A stretch of 36,802 bases of DNA from a virus, in the IMG/VR virus record IMGVR_UViG_3300010399_000061, positions 1 through 36,802 of that record. The stretch is one strand, 5' to 3'. Within the stretch, counting starts at the first letter, position 1; the number at the start of each line of letters is the position of its first letter. Made by a program: the position numbers and the translations under genes. The notes beneath the pieces are model-generated. The model searched no databases, was not told the origin of the DNA, and saw only the letters and a program-made list of their open reading frames with translations. Below are positions 19,100 to 27,552 of the stretch, piece by piece.

Positions 19100-21325
19100 A
19101 TGGCCAGGAAGGCTCAGAAGATAGCACGGGAAGCGCGTGTCGCTTGTGAAAAGTGGCGCCAGTATTTCAAATACAATATCGATCAATATCACCGAATGCA
19201 CACCTTCGTCATGGGCCGTCAATGGACGGAAGACGAAGAAGACATGCTCAAAACCTACAAGAAAGTACCGCTTCAGTTCAACAAGCTTGCAACCCTGATA
19301 AACAGTTTATTGGGTGAACAACAGCAAAACACCCCGCAACTGGAAGTGGTTCCCCTGTCAAACTGTGATGAAGAAACGGCAAGCCTTCGCGCAATGCTGG
19401 TTAAAGATATCATGCTGAGTACGGATGCAAAGACCGTCTATCAGGTGGCAGCAGGTCAGGCTTTTATTGGTGGCTTTGGCGCATTCCTTGTCGATACAGA
19501 TTACGCAAACAGCATGTCATTTGAACAGGACATTATCTATCGTCACTTTAAGGATTCCACGCGTTGTTACTGGGATGTCGGCGCTGAACACGTTAACAAG
19601 ATAGACGGAATGCGTGGCGGGCATATCATGCGTATGACCCGCAATAAATTCAGAAGCATTTACGGTAAGGATGTTGAAGAGAAAATAGGCAAGGAATCAT
19701 CAATTACCGCGACTCAGGAAGAAATAGCGCTGGCCGTTCAGCCTGATTCCAATGATACCCCGTTTAACTGGGCTGATGATGAAGGCATTACAATCAATCA
19801 TTTTTACAAGCGCCGGTTTACCAATGACGTTTTATACAAATTGTCCAATGGTAGAACGATAGACCAAAAGGAAATGGACGAACTGACGGAAAGGTCCCGT
19901 GAGATAAGCGCCCAGATGATGCAAGAGCAAGCCATGATGGGTGAATATTCCGGTATGGAAGGCATGCCGGAACAAGAGCCCGGGCAGGAAATGGCTGAAT
20001 CGCCTGATAACATGGATATCGTAACGCTTTATGACGACGGTCAGCCGGTCAGGATTGAAGATAGCCGGAAGATTAAACGCTCACGCATTATCCATTACGA
20101 GATAGCGGGTGATTATATTCTGGATGAAACAGAGTGCGCTGCTGATGACATTCCAGTGGTGTTTATGGATCAAAACTCGTTTTACGACAAGAATGGCAAA
20201 CAGATTTGCAGGCCATTTATCATTGACGCCATTGACGCACAGCGTTATATCAATTATCTCGGCACACAATCCGCCTTTATCCTCAAGATATCCAGATACG
20301 ATCAATATCTTGTCAGCAAAAAGAATGTCCAGTCACTGGATACCCAGCGAACATGGAAAGACCCTTATACCGTTCAGGGCGCATTGACTTACGATGAATC
20401 ACCATCAGGGGCAAAGCCTGAGCAGCTTAGGCCGCCTGAGTTATCAATGAGCTTGTCACAGCAGTATGAACGTGCCATTCAGGATTTGTATACGTCAACG
20501 GGGTTGTACCCGACGCAATTGGGACAACAGGGCAATGAAGTTTCAGGAGCTGCTATTGATGCGCGCACCAGACAAGGATCTTATTCTACTTACGTCGCTT
20601 TTAATTCTGTCAATCGTGCAATATCTGCCGGCGGAACACTGGCCAATCAAATGATACCGCGCGTCTATGACTCCGAACGCGTCATTAATCTCATGACACC
20701 TGACGAAGGACGCAAAAACATAACCCTTAACCAGCAAATGGATGATTATGGCGAACATATCAAAAATGACATACGCAAAGGGACTTTTGAAGTACGCCTG
20801 CAGGCAGGCCCGTCTTATGAAGGACAAAAGGCACAGGCTCTTGAGAGCCTTAACATGGTACTGCAAGCGAATCCGCAACTACTTAATCTCTTTGCTGATT
20901 TATACGCAGAGAATCTGCCGCTTGTTAATACAATAGAAATAAAGAACCGTCTCAAAACCATCGTGCCCCCCAATATTATTGAAGCTGGCAAGACAGGCAA
21001 AATGCCGAGCGAAATGGGACAAAACCAGCCATCTCCTGAAGAGCAACAAGCTCAAATGGCACAACAACAATTGCAAATGGAAGCCCAGTTCAAACAGGCC
21101 CAGATTCAAATCAAACAACAAGAGCTGGAGCTTAAAAAACAGCAAATGCAAATAGACCTTGAGATTGAAAAGCAGAAGCTGCAGGCAGAAGAAATGGCTG
21201 TTATGGGTGAAATCGAAGAGTCAAAAATGAGATTTATGGCGGAAACAGGTCGCACGGAAAGCGACAAGGCCATAGCGCATGCGAACAATCTTGTGAAGAT
21301 TTTAACGCATAAGCAGAGTTTATAA
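19100..21325 (+). CDS. portal protein, P22 gp1-like
   Basis: 741 residues, close to P22 gp1 (725). The N-terminal region (FKYNIDQYHRMHTFVMGRQW, then LQFNKLATLINSLLGEQQQN) is the signature of P22-type portals. The dodecameric portal occupies one head vertex, serves as the DNA channel and binds terminase and adaptor. Residues from about 640 form a long Gln-rich coiled coil (QQQLQMEAQFKQAQ...), matching the barrel helix of P22 portals that reaches into the head and senses headful. A Met/Glu/Gly-rich insertion lies near 275-305. The start follows AAAAGGACTTGAT. Confidence 0.95.
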   Translation: MARKAQKIAREARVACEKWRQYFKYNIDQYHRMHTFVMGRQWTEDEEDMLKTYKKVPLQFNKLATLINSLLGEQQQNTPQLEVVPLSNCDEETASLRAMLVKDIMLSTDAKTVYQVAAGQAFIGGFGAFLVDTDYANSMSFEQDIIYRHFKDSTRCYWDVGAEHVNKIDGMRGGHIMRMTRNKFRSIYGKDVEEKIGKESSITATQEEIALAVQPDSNDTPFNWADDEGITINHFYKRRFTNDVLYKLSNGRTIDQKEMDELTERSREISAQMMQEQAMMGEYSGMEGMPEQEPGQEMAESPDNMDIVTLYDDGQPVRIEDSRKIKRSRIIHYEIAGDYILDETECAADDIPVVFMDQNSFYDKNGKQICRPFIIDAIDAQRYINYLGTQSAFILKISRYDQYLVSKKNVQSLDTQRTWKDPYTVQGALTYDESPSGAKPEQLRPPELSMSLSQQYERAIQDLYTSTGLYPTQLGQQGNEVSGAAIDARTRQGSYSTYVAFNSVNRAISAGGTLANQMIPRVYDSERVINLMTPDEGRKNITLNQQMDDYGEHIKNDIRKGTFEVRLQAGPSYEGQKAQALESLNMVLQANPQLLNLFADLYAENLPLVNTIEIKNRLKTIVPPNIIEAGKTGKMPSEMGQNQPSPEEQQAQMAQQQLQMEAQFKQAQIQIKQQELELKKQQMQIDLEIEKQKLQAEEMAVMGEIEESKMRFMAETGRTESDKAIAHANNLVKILTHKQSL

Positions 21326-21342
21326 ACACAAGGAAGTAAGAA

Positions 21343-22242
21343 ATGAGTACACAAACCAGCAATATTGATGATGTTTTATTGGGCGCACATACGCGTTCAC
21401 AACCGGCAACCCCGGAATATCAGGAGCCAATTCATGATGAACCAGAAGCACAAGAGATTGAAACCAGTGAAGAGCCTGTCTCATATGAAGCGGAAGCCCC
21501 TTTGTCAGACCCGGATGATCAAGCACCAGAGACGAAGCAAACTGATTCTGAGATTGACGACTACGGGAATGAAAAAACACGTGATAATGACGTCATACGC
21601 GAAAGACTGGCGAGACAAGCTGAAAGTCTTAAGCGTCAACATCAGGCTGAACTTGATGCATTAAGGGCGCAGTTAACGCCTAACCAGCAACAACAGGTAG
21701 CAGAGAACTTCCAGTACGACGAGAACTCCAGTCAAAGCTGGGACCAGCAATTGCGCCAATTCGTGGAACAAACAGTACGCGGCATGACGGAGCGCCAACA
21801 GCAGGAAGCAGCGCGTGCGCGTGATATGCAAGCCATTCGAGAGTTTGAAACCAAATTCACTGATGACATGTCACGCTTTTCTGACTTCGAGCAGGTTATA
21901 TCAAGTGTGTCAGCACCCATAACTGACCCCATGGTTCATGCAACCCGCGGCATGAAAAATCCCGCAGCATTCCTGTATGCCGCAGCCAAACGCGCACCGC
22001 AAGAGCTTCAGCGCATCTCAAATATTCAAGACCCTTATGTACAAATATCTGAAATGGGACGCCTTGAAGCCACACTCAGGCAAACCAAACCCGGAACCAA
22101 AGCGCCACGCCCCTTAGGCAAAACGCAAGAGGATTCGGCTATCAATGTGCCTGACAAGGCCCGTCAACCATCCATTGAAGAGCTGATATTGCAGTCTGAT
22201 AAAAGGAAACTGGCGCTTGTCAAGCAAAGGCGCGGACGTTAA
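21343..22242 (+). CDS. scaffolding protein
   Basis: 299 residues. The first 90 residues are acidic and disordered, the middle is a Gln/Arg-rich coiled coil (RLARQAESLKRQHQAELDAL), and the C-terminal end is basic (DKRKLALVKQRRGR). This is the layout of P22-type scaffolds, whose basic C terminus binds coat protein. Its position between portal and coat is the P22 order. It directs coat assembly and exits the prohead before packaging. AAGGAAG precedes the start. Confidence 0.85.
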   Translation: MSTQTSNIDDVLLGAHTRSQPATPEYQEPIHDEPEAQEIETSEEPVSYEAEAPLSDPDDQAPETKQTDSEIDDYGNEKTRDNDVIRERLARQAESLKRQHQAELDALRAQLTPNQQQQVAENFQYDENSSQSWDQQLRQFVEQTVRGMTERQQQEAARARDMQAIREFETKFTDDMSRFSDFEQVISSVSAPITDPMVHATRGMKNPAAFLYAAAKRAPQELQRISNIQDPYVQISEMGRLEATLRQTKPGTKAPRPLGKTQEDSAINVPDKARQPSIEELILQSDKRKLALVKQRRGR

Positions 22243-22251
22243 AAGGCATAT

Positions 22252-22281
22252 TTGACATTATTGAAACAAAAAGACTAAAAT
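22252..22281 (+). promoter_or_regulatory. promoter of the coat gene
   Basis: TTGACA (22252-22257), 18-base spacer, TAAAAT (22276-22281). A consensus -35 box lies just ten bases after the scaffold stop, upstream of a 120-base untranslated leader. It would let coat protein be made in excess over portal and scaffold. Confidence 0.6.
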
Positions 22282-22283
22282 CA

Positions 22284-22390
22284 GGGTGATGCGTAAGGGA
22301 ACCCATCACCCAAACTGTACAAAGTGACGTGTAATTGTCTCCGTCAGACGAAGAGAGTAGGCGCTCAATTTTTGAGCTTTTATTTAATTT
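22284..22390 (+). promoter_or_regulatory. structured leader of coat mRNA with terminator-like hairpin
   Basis: Hairpin A: GGGTGATG (22284-22291) pairs perfectly with CATCACCC (22304-22311). A small CGT-cag-ACG stem lies near 22342. Hairpin B: GCTCAA-ttt-TTGAGC (22363-22377) is followed directly by TTTTATTTAATTT, which resembles an intrinsic terminator placed 16-29 bases before the coat ribosome site. Possible roles are attenuation, translational feedback by coat protein, or mRNA protection. Confidence 0.5.
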
Positions 22391-22406
22391 GTTCACGGAG
22401 CGAACA

Positions 22407-23651
22407 ATGTCAAATCTTTTTCAAACAACCCAGTATGTACTGGATGACGTATTTATCAGATTCTGGAATTCCCTTGCATTCGCAAGAACTGCCAACCGTA
22501 ATCTCGAAGCTGACTTCAAAAACCTGAAATTCGCCACTGGCCAAACCATCGATTACCGTTTGGAAGAACGCTATCTGGCAGGTGAAGGCGCAAGCGCTAC
22601 ATCTGAAGCACGCGTACAGGTTATTCGTCCTTTATCGATTACCAAGCAATTCCGTACCATGATTGAATATACAGGCTTCAACCTGACATTCGACAGGGCG
22701 CGCGACGAACCTTACCTTGAAATGGCGAACCAGCCACGAGCCAAACGACTGGCTAACATGGTTGAAAGCTTTATTGCTTCCGAATTCCAGAAGAAAACCT
22801 ATTTTGCGGTTGGTACGCCTGGTGTTCCCGTCGACTTCAATACCATTTTGTCAGCCGATACCCTGATGACAGAACTGGCTATTCCTGAAGATGGCAAGCG
22901 ATATGGTGGTGTAACTCCCAAAGTGTCACAAAGCCTGTCCAACGACTTGTATAATACTTTCAATCTGACCGTTAATACCGGCGCTTTGATTGATGGCTTT
23001 ATTGGTCATTTGTCCGGCTTTGATTTCTTCAAAACCAACTTCCTGACACGACAAGTCGCGGGTGCGGGCGAAGCTGGTGGCTCACCTCCTGCAGGCTTCC
23101 TGTTGGCAGGTACTGTGACTAACGGTCCAATCAACGGTGGTAACACAATCTCTGTAACAGGTTTGGGGCAAGCTCCTGGTACAGTTGTATTTAACGAAGG
23201 TGACATCATTGAGGTTGATGATGCGTCTGGCGTATTTCTGGTTAACCCATTGACCTATGATGCGCTGGATCAAAGAGCCCAGTTCGTTGTAACCGCTCAG
23301 GTTATTTCTGCAAACGGTTCAACTGCTGACATTCCCGTTAATCCTACCATCGTAATCAGTGGTGCTCGCCAAAACATTTCTGCCGCTATCCCCAATGGCG
23401 CTCAAATGTTACTGCGTGCAAGTCATAACGTGTCTCTTGCCTACCATACACAAGCTGTTGTGTTTGCAGCCCCTCCGCTCAAAGAACTGAAAGGTGGTGT
23501 TGAGGCAGTTACCCGTTATTCAGACCTGTACAAACTGGCCATGACCTACTCACTGGGTGCTGATATTCGTAACTACGAACAACTGGACAGAATCGACGTC
23601 ATATGCGGTGTCGCTATCAATCCAGAGTTTGCAGTACGTATCTGCTCTTAA
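22407..23651 (+). CDS. major capsid protein, P22 coat-like
   Basis: 414 residues from ATG 22407 (MSNLFQTTQYVLDDVFIRFW), six bases after ACGGAG; a longer in-frame start at 22335 would cover the leader hairpins. The protein fits the P22 gp5 family (PF11651 type, 430 residues in P22): N-arm, a core resembling HK97, and a beta-rich inserted domain at about 205-310 (GTVTNGPINGGNTISVTGLG, then GDIIEVDDASGVFLVNPLT). The order portal, scaffold, coat, gp4, gp10 is the P22 order, which strengthens the call. It forms the icosahedral shell. Confidence 0.92.
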   Translation: MSNLFQTTQYVLDDVFIRFWNSLAFARTANRNLEADFKNLKFATGQTIDYRLEERYLAGEGASATSEARVQVIRPLSITKQFRTMIEYTGFNLTFDRARDEPYLEMANQPRAKRLANMVESFIASEFQKKTYFAVGTPGVPVDFNTILSADTLMTELAIPEDGKRYGGVTPKVSQSLSNDLYNTFNLTVNTGALIDGFIGHLSGFDFFKTNFLTRQVAGAGEAGGSPPAGFLLAGTVTNGPINGGNTISVTGLGQAPGTVVFNEGDIIEVDDASGVFLVNPLTYDALDQRAQFVVTAQVISANGSTADIPVNPTIVISGARQNISAAIPNGAQMLLRASHNVSLAYHTQAVVFAAPPLKELKGGVEAVTRYSDLYKLAMTYSLGADIRNYEQLDRIDVICGVAINPEFAVRICS

Positions 23652-23659
23652 TCCAAATA

Positions 23660-23677
23660 GGGGTGCGAAAGCGCCCC
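23660..23677 (+). other. GAAA-tetraloop hairpin after the coat gene
   Basis: GGGGTGC pairs with GCGCCCC (one G-U pair) around a GAAA loop, eight bases after the coat stop. No U-run follows (GATTATC), so it is more likely an mRNA-stabilising 3' hairpin or processing barrier than a terminator. Confidence 0.5.
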
Positions 23678-23697
23678 GATTATCAGGGAGGTGATAA

Positions 23698-23916
23698 ATG
23701 GCAGGAATGGTCGAATACATGGGGCGAATGGTACCCATAGCCGGATTCAGGGCATTTGTATATGGCATGGACGGCAAGAAAAAGCTTGTAGATTCGTGGA
23801 AGGAATTTGAAGCGCATGTTTCAACGGGCCTCTGGTTCCCAACCAAAGAAGAATCAAAACCAAAAGAAGAAGCTATCCCCTCATATGACAAGAGGTTGAA
23901 AAAAGGACGTGATTAA
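23698..23916 (+). CDS. hypothetical 72-residue protein between coat and gp4-like adaptor
   Basis: Starts MAGMVEYMGRMVPIAGFRAF after a strong GGGAGGTG site. The first 50 residues are compact and aromatic (YGMDGKKKLVDSWKEFEAH) and the tail is Lys/Glu-rich. It has no P22 counterpart in this position that I recognise. A minor head or completion protein is possible. Its stop overlaps the next start (TAATG). Confidence 0.62.
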   Translation: MAGMVEYMGRMVPIAGFRAFVYGMDGKKKLVDSWKEFEAHVSTGLWFPTKEESKPKEEAIPSYDKRLKKGRD

Positions 23917-24863
23917 TGGCTACTGTCAGGGATTTTGCTTTCCAGTGTTACCGGCTTATCAATGCGTCAAACCCGACGGTGCCATTGCATGGGGACGATG
24001 AAAAGCTGTTGATTCAGGTTTTAAACCAGCAGTTGCAATACTATGCATCAACCGGATTAATGCTGACGATTGCCAAAACCGTGACAGTTCCTATCAATCT
24101 TGGTATGAAGGATATCGTTTTCACTGACAGAAACTTTGAAACCGTTACCACACAAACGGAAGTTGTGCTGCTCACAAATGGATCTCCGCAATTTACCGTG
24201 GAAAACGGTGGCCTGTACAATGTGGGCGATACGGTAACAGGCACGGGCATTCCGGCATTTACTATTATTGATAACATATTTGGTAATGTCATAACGCTTA
24301 ATAACAATGCAGTCCTGCCGACGTCTACAGCTCTTGAAAACCTCACGTTCACGCACGACAACACCGACCCTCAACTGGTATATATCAAAGAGGGCAGGCT
24401 AGCTAATCTCAATAGCTCATGGCTTGAGCTTAATGGGGTTACCTACCCACTGATTGACGAATCCCGCGACGAATTTCTGGCAAGCTGGAAATATGAGCCA
24501 TTGCAGGGATTGCCACGTTTTATCATTGTATTCCCGGATACAGAAATGGTGCGCGCCCAGCTTTATCCGGCGCCCAGCCAGTTCTTTACCTTTTTTGCCC
24601 GCGGCAAGTTTCAGTTAAACGAGCTTACATCCAACGACAGCATGGATTCGTTGCCTTTATACTATCAGCGCTATTTGCTCTTTGCCTGCGCGCGTGATGT
24701 TGCCATGTACAAGGGGCGTGCTGATGCATGGACCGACAAGCTTGAAACCATGTATCGCGAGGCGCTTGATATTATGGTGGCCAGTAGCGAGGTTAATCTT
24801 GCCATAACAGGCGATAGGGAAGACTTGCTAAATGGCGCCTGGCGCGTCAGGGCGGGGATCTGA
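23916..24863 (+). CDS. tail accessory factor, P22 gp4-like head-to-tail adaptor
   Basis: 315 residues against 166 in P22 gp4. The ends match the adaptor family: VRDFAFQCYRLINASNPTVP with LNQQLQYYASTGLMLTI at the start, and LPLYYQRYLLFACARDVAMY with YREALDIMVASSEVN at the end. Between them, about residues 57-150, is a beta-rich insertion (FTVENGGLYNVGDTVTGTGI, VITLNNNAVLPTS) that could be an extra domain on the tail-neck surface. The adaptor binds the portal after packaging. It overlaps the neighbouring gene at both ends (TAATG, TGATG). Confidence 0.85.
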   Translation: MATVRDFAFQCYRLINASNPTVPLHGDDEKLLIQVLNQQLQYYASTGLMLTIAKTVTVPINLGMKDIVFTDRNFETVTTQTEVVLLTNGSPQFTVENGGLYNVGDTVTGTGIPAFTIIDNIFGNVITLNNNAVLPTSTALENLTFTHDNTDPQLVYIKEGRLANLNSSWLELNGVTYPLIDESRDEFLASWKYEPLQGLPRFIIVFPDTEMVRAQLYPAPSQFFTFFARGKFQLNELTSNDSMDSLPLYYQRYLLFACARDVAMYKGRADAWTDKLETMYREALDIMVASSEVNLAITGDREDLLNGAWRVRAGI

Positions 24864-26647
24864 TGGCTATCGAGGAACTGCCGATATTCTGTTATTACAA
24901 TAAACAGCGGTTTTTGCAATTCGGTGCCATGGACTGTGCGAACTGGTATGGCGTGTCAGTCGAAGATACCAAAAAGCAGCAAGCGCTATATCCTGCCATG
25001 GGACGCAAACACATAACATTTCAGGGCGTTAACAGACTCATATTCACGCAGGAACCGCGTCAGGTATTCAAAACACTTAATTATATTTATGTCATTGATG
25101 GCACACGCGTTATCCAGTATGACCGGTTCTATCAGGCTAAAACCCTGGGCAATATCTCATTAACAGGTGAAGTCTGGTTTGACTTTTTACCTGTAGGCAA
25201 TGTGATATATGCGCTTCTTACCGATGAAACAAACGTTTATGTCATAACCGAGAATGGTAGCTCAGTTACCATGGGCGTGGTCACCGATACCAACAAGCCG
25301 GCCAATCCAATCTATGTGGCGGCTTTTGGTAACCGTTTTGTAGTAAGCAGTCGTGATACGCCGGATTTCAAGTTAACGCAAATTAATCTGGGTGGTCCGC
25401 CTCCTGTTGATTTAAGCAAGGTATTTACCATTCCTGATGGAGCCTCAGGCTTCCCGTTATTTGCCCGGGCCAGTGGTATTATTCGCCAGATGGCGGTATT
25501 GCATACCCAGCTTTATATATTTAACGATTATACGACTGATATCTGGAGCAATGTTGCAACCCAGATTACGGTTGCGGGCGTTACGCGTGAATTTCCATGG
25601 AAGCTTAACACGTCATATAACTGGGATTACGGGATAAATGATCCATACAGTCTTGCGGTTGACTTTGGTCGTATGTGTTGGCTGGCGCAGAATACCGACG
25701 GGCTTGTGGCTTTCATGGTATCAACCGGTCAGCAACCAGAGGATTTTTCGACACAAGCCATTAACGTATTGCTTGAGAATTCCACTGACGGGGAAGATTT
25801 AAGCCCCTTCCTTGCTGAAAACTCGCAAGCCTTCCTGTATCAGTACGAAAACACCATATTCTATCGGGTTTCCGCAGGTCCATTCATCCAAAACGATACG
25901 CTGGATGACACCACGCATGCCAATTCGCTTGAATATAACTTTGAAACCAAAACATGGGCGCGTGTCATTGAATTGAATGGCGAACGTAACCGGATTCAGA
26001 AGCACGTGTATTTTAACCAGAAACATTTGGTGACGGTTGAAGATGATGGGGCCATGTATCAGATGGCGGGTAATATTTATTACAATGAATTATTAAATCC
26101 TGTGCAAATGGATCACCAGGCAGCTAATGCGTTTCTCAAATACCCAATGCGCTATGAGCTGACAACAAAACAGATATTTTTGCCTGATTATGCCGAATTT
26201 ATTGATGACTATGTGGAAATTGATTTCGTGTTTGGTGACCAGACCTTTTATCGCACCAACGCCCCGTTTCTGAATACTGTGTATCTGGAAACAGAAGATT
26301 CAACACCAGAGAACCCGATTTATATTGTGACTGAGGATTCAACCCCGGAAAACCCGATATTTGTTATTGCTGAAGACGGCAATACGCCGACGTTTGACGA
26401 CAATCACTATTACGCATTATTCAAGCCTCATATAGAACTTTACTATTCGGATGATGGCGGGGTTACTTTTACGACAGCAGACTTAAGGGAATTTTCACCC
26501 CTTGGCCAGTACCGCTGGCGTATGCGATGGTATGAGTTATCCATTAGCCGCAATCGGTGCTATCGGCTTGTATGTGTCAGTAGTGCGCCTATTGTGATTC
26601 TGGGTGCTGTCAGAAATACGAGACGCGCCAGCGGAGGTGCCAATTGA
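24863..26647 (+). CDS. packaged-DNA stabilisation protein, P22 gp10-like tail hub
   Basis: 594 residues, longer than P22 gp10 (472). Beta-rich throughout (YYNKQRFLQFGAMDCANWYG, LIFTQEPRQVFKTLNYIYVI), in the gp10 position directly after gp4. Such proteins form a six-fold hub that seals the portal and carries the fibres. Near residues 477-502 two 13-residue units TEDSTPENPI(Y/F)(I/V)(V/I) stand in tandem, encoded by a 39-bp duplication (26291-26368), followed by a partial third (AEDGNTP). This looks like a recent surface insertion. The start overlaps the gp4-like stop (TGATG). Confidence 0.83.
   Translation: MAIEELPIFCYYNKQRFLQFGAMDCANWYGVSVEDTKKQQALYPAMGRKHITFQGVNRLIFTQEPRQVFKTLNYIYVIDGTRVIQYDRFYQAKTLGNISLTGEVWFDFLPVGNVIYALLTDETNVYVITENGSSVTMGVVTDTNKPANPIYVAAFGNRFVVSSRDTPDFKLTQINLGGPPPVDLSKVFTIPDGASGFPLFARASGIIRQMAVLHTQLYIFNDYTTDIWSNVATQITVAGVTREFPWKLNTSYNWDYGINDPYSLAVDFGRMCWLAQNTDGLVAFMVSTGQQPEDFSTQAINVLLENSTDGEDLSPFLAENSQAFLYQYENTIFYRVSAGPFIQNDTLDDTTHANSLEYNFETKTWARVIELNGERNRIQKHVYFNQKHLVTVEDDGAMYQMAGNIYYNELLNPVQMDHQAANAFLKYPMRYELTTKQIFLPDYAEFIDDYVEIDFVFGDQTFYRTNAPFLNTVYLETEDSTPENPIYIVTEDSTPENPIFVIAEDGNTPTFDDNHYYALFKPHIELYYSDDGGVTFTTADLREFSPLGQYRWRMRWYELSISRNRCYRLVCVSSAPIVILGAVRNTRRASGGAN
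26291..26368 (+). repeat. 39-bp tandem duplication inside the gp10-like gene
   Basis: Units 26291-26329 and 26330-26368 encode TEDSTPENPIYIV and TEDSTPENPIFVI. They differ at several third codon positions and in two conservative residues, so the duplication is not brand new and the protein sequence appears to be under selection. Confidence 0.7.
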
Positions 26648-26931
26648 CACTATTCTTTGACCGTGTGGACGTAGCTCCAATCCAGTACAGCAATTTTGAC
26701 ATGGAGTTTACCCAATGGCTTGGCGTGCTGGTTGAAACATTAAATGAAGACATTATCAGTATACAAAATGCATTTAATTTGTTGCAGGCACAGTCTTATA
26801 CGTCAACAGAAATAACCAACATGGCGGCATCTTTGCCAGATGGTGTAATATTATATGATTCAACATTAAATTTGTACGTAGGGAAAATATCAGGGTCACT
26901 GGTCAAGTTTACGACCACACCTTATCCATAA
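26644..26931 (+). CDS. small tail protein, TTG start
   Basis: 95 residues beginning at TTG 26644, overlapping the gp10-like stop as TTGA and preceded by a strong GGAGGTG. The start is helical (FDMEFTQWLGVLVETLNEDI) and the C terminus LPDGVILYDSTLNLYVGKIS resembles the closing beta motif seen in phage tail and fibre proteins. In P22 the tail needle follows gp10; a needle-like or hub-associated role is possible, but the sequence is too short for a classical needle. Confidence 0.65.
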   Translation: MTLFFDRVDVAPIQYSNFDMEFTQWLGVLVETLNEDIISIQNAFNLLQAQSYTSTEITNMAASLPDGVILYDSTLNLYVGKISGSLVKFTTTPYP

Positions 26932-26943
26932 GGAGTATGGAGT

Positions 26944-27552
26944 ATGAGTTGGTTCTCAAGTTTTATGCATCCTGAAAGGGGTTATGACAAGGCACAAAAG
27001 CAACTGGAGCAATTTTATAACCAGTCTCTGGGCTTTCAGCAACCTTATAATCAGGCAGGACAGGGGCAAATTGGCAACCTGCAATCCTATATAGACAGGC
27101 TTATGCATCCTGAGCAATTACAGGATGAATGGTCAAAAAACTATAAAGAATCTGATGCGGCAAAAATGAATGAAGCCATGGCACAGCAGCATGGGCTTAA
27201 TGCGGCGAGCAGCATGGGACTTATGGGTAGCGAGCCTGCGTTAAATGCTATTCAGTCGGGAACGGCTGGCATTGTTGCTGAAGACCGCCAGAAATATCTG
27301 GATGATTTGATGCAAAAGTATATGCAGGGTGCCGGAATTTCTCAGGGCATGTTTAATACGGGTGCGGGTGCTGCTGGTCAAATGGGTAATAATGCGATGA
27401 CTATGGGTCAAAACAGTGCGATGAATGCGTTTGGCAAGCAAAATGCTGGTGGGGATATGTTTGGCAAGCTGCTGGGAACTGGTGCCGGGTTGATTGGTAG
27501 TTGGTTTGGTGGCGGTACTGGAAATAATACCTGGCATACAGGAGGTAGATGA
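26944..27552 (+). CDS. DNA ejection protein, P22 gp7-like position
   Basis: 202 residues. An N-terminal helical part (SWFSSFMHPERGYDKAQKQLEQFYNQ) is followed by a Met/Gln/Gly/Ala-rich central region (MQGAGISQGMFNTGAGAAGQ) and a glycine-rich, weakly hydrophobic C terminus (LLGTGAGLIGSWFGGGTG). Composition and position after the tail hub fit the first ejection protein of P22-like phages, which leaves the virion with the DNA and builds a conduit through the cell envelope. The TGA overlaps the next start. Confidence 0.75.
   Translation: MSWFSSFMHPERGYDKAQKQLEQFYNQSLGFQQPYNQAGQGQIGNLQSYIDRLMHPEQLQDEWSKNYKESDAAKMNEAMAQQHGLNAASSMGLMGSEPALNAIQSGTAGIVAEDRQKYLDDLMQKYMQGAGISQGMFNTGAGAAGQMGNNAMTMGQNSAMNAFGKQNAGGDMFGKLLGTGAGLIGSWFGGGTGNNTWHTGGR

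Noticed and set aside
22335-22406. 24-residue N-terminal extension of the coat protein
   Set aside because: It would cover the terminator-like hairpin and has no ribosome site; ATG 22407 follows ACGGAG and matches the expected coat length.
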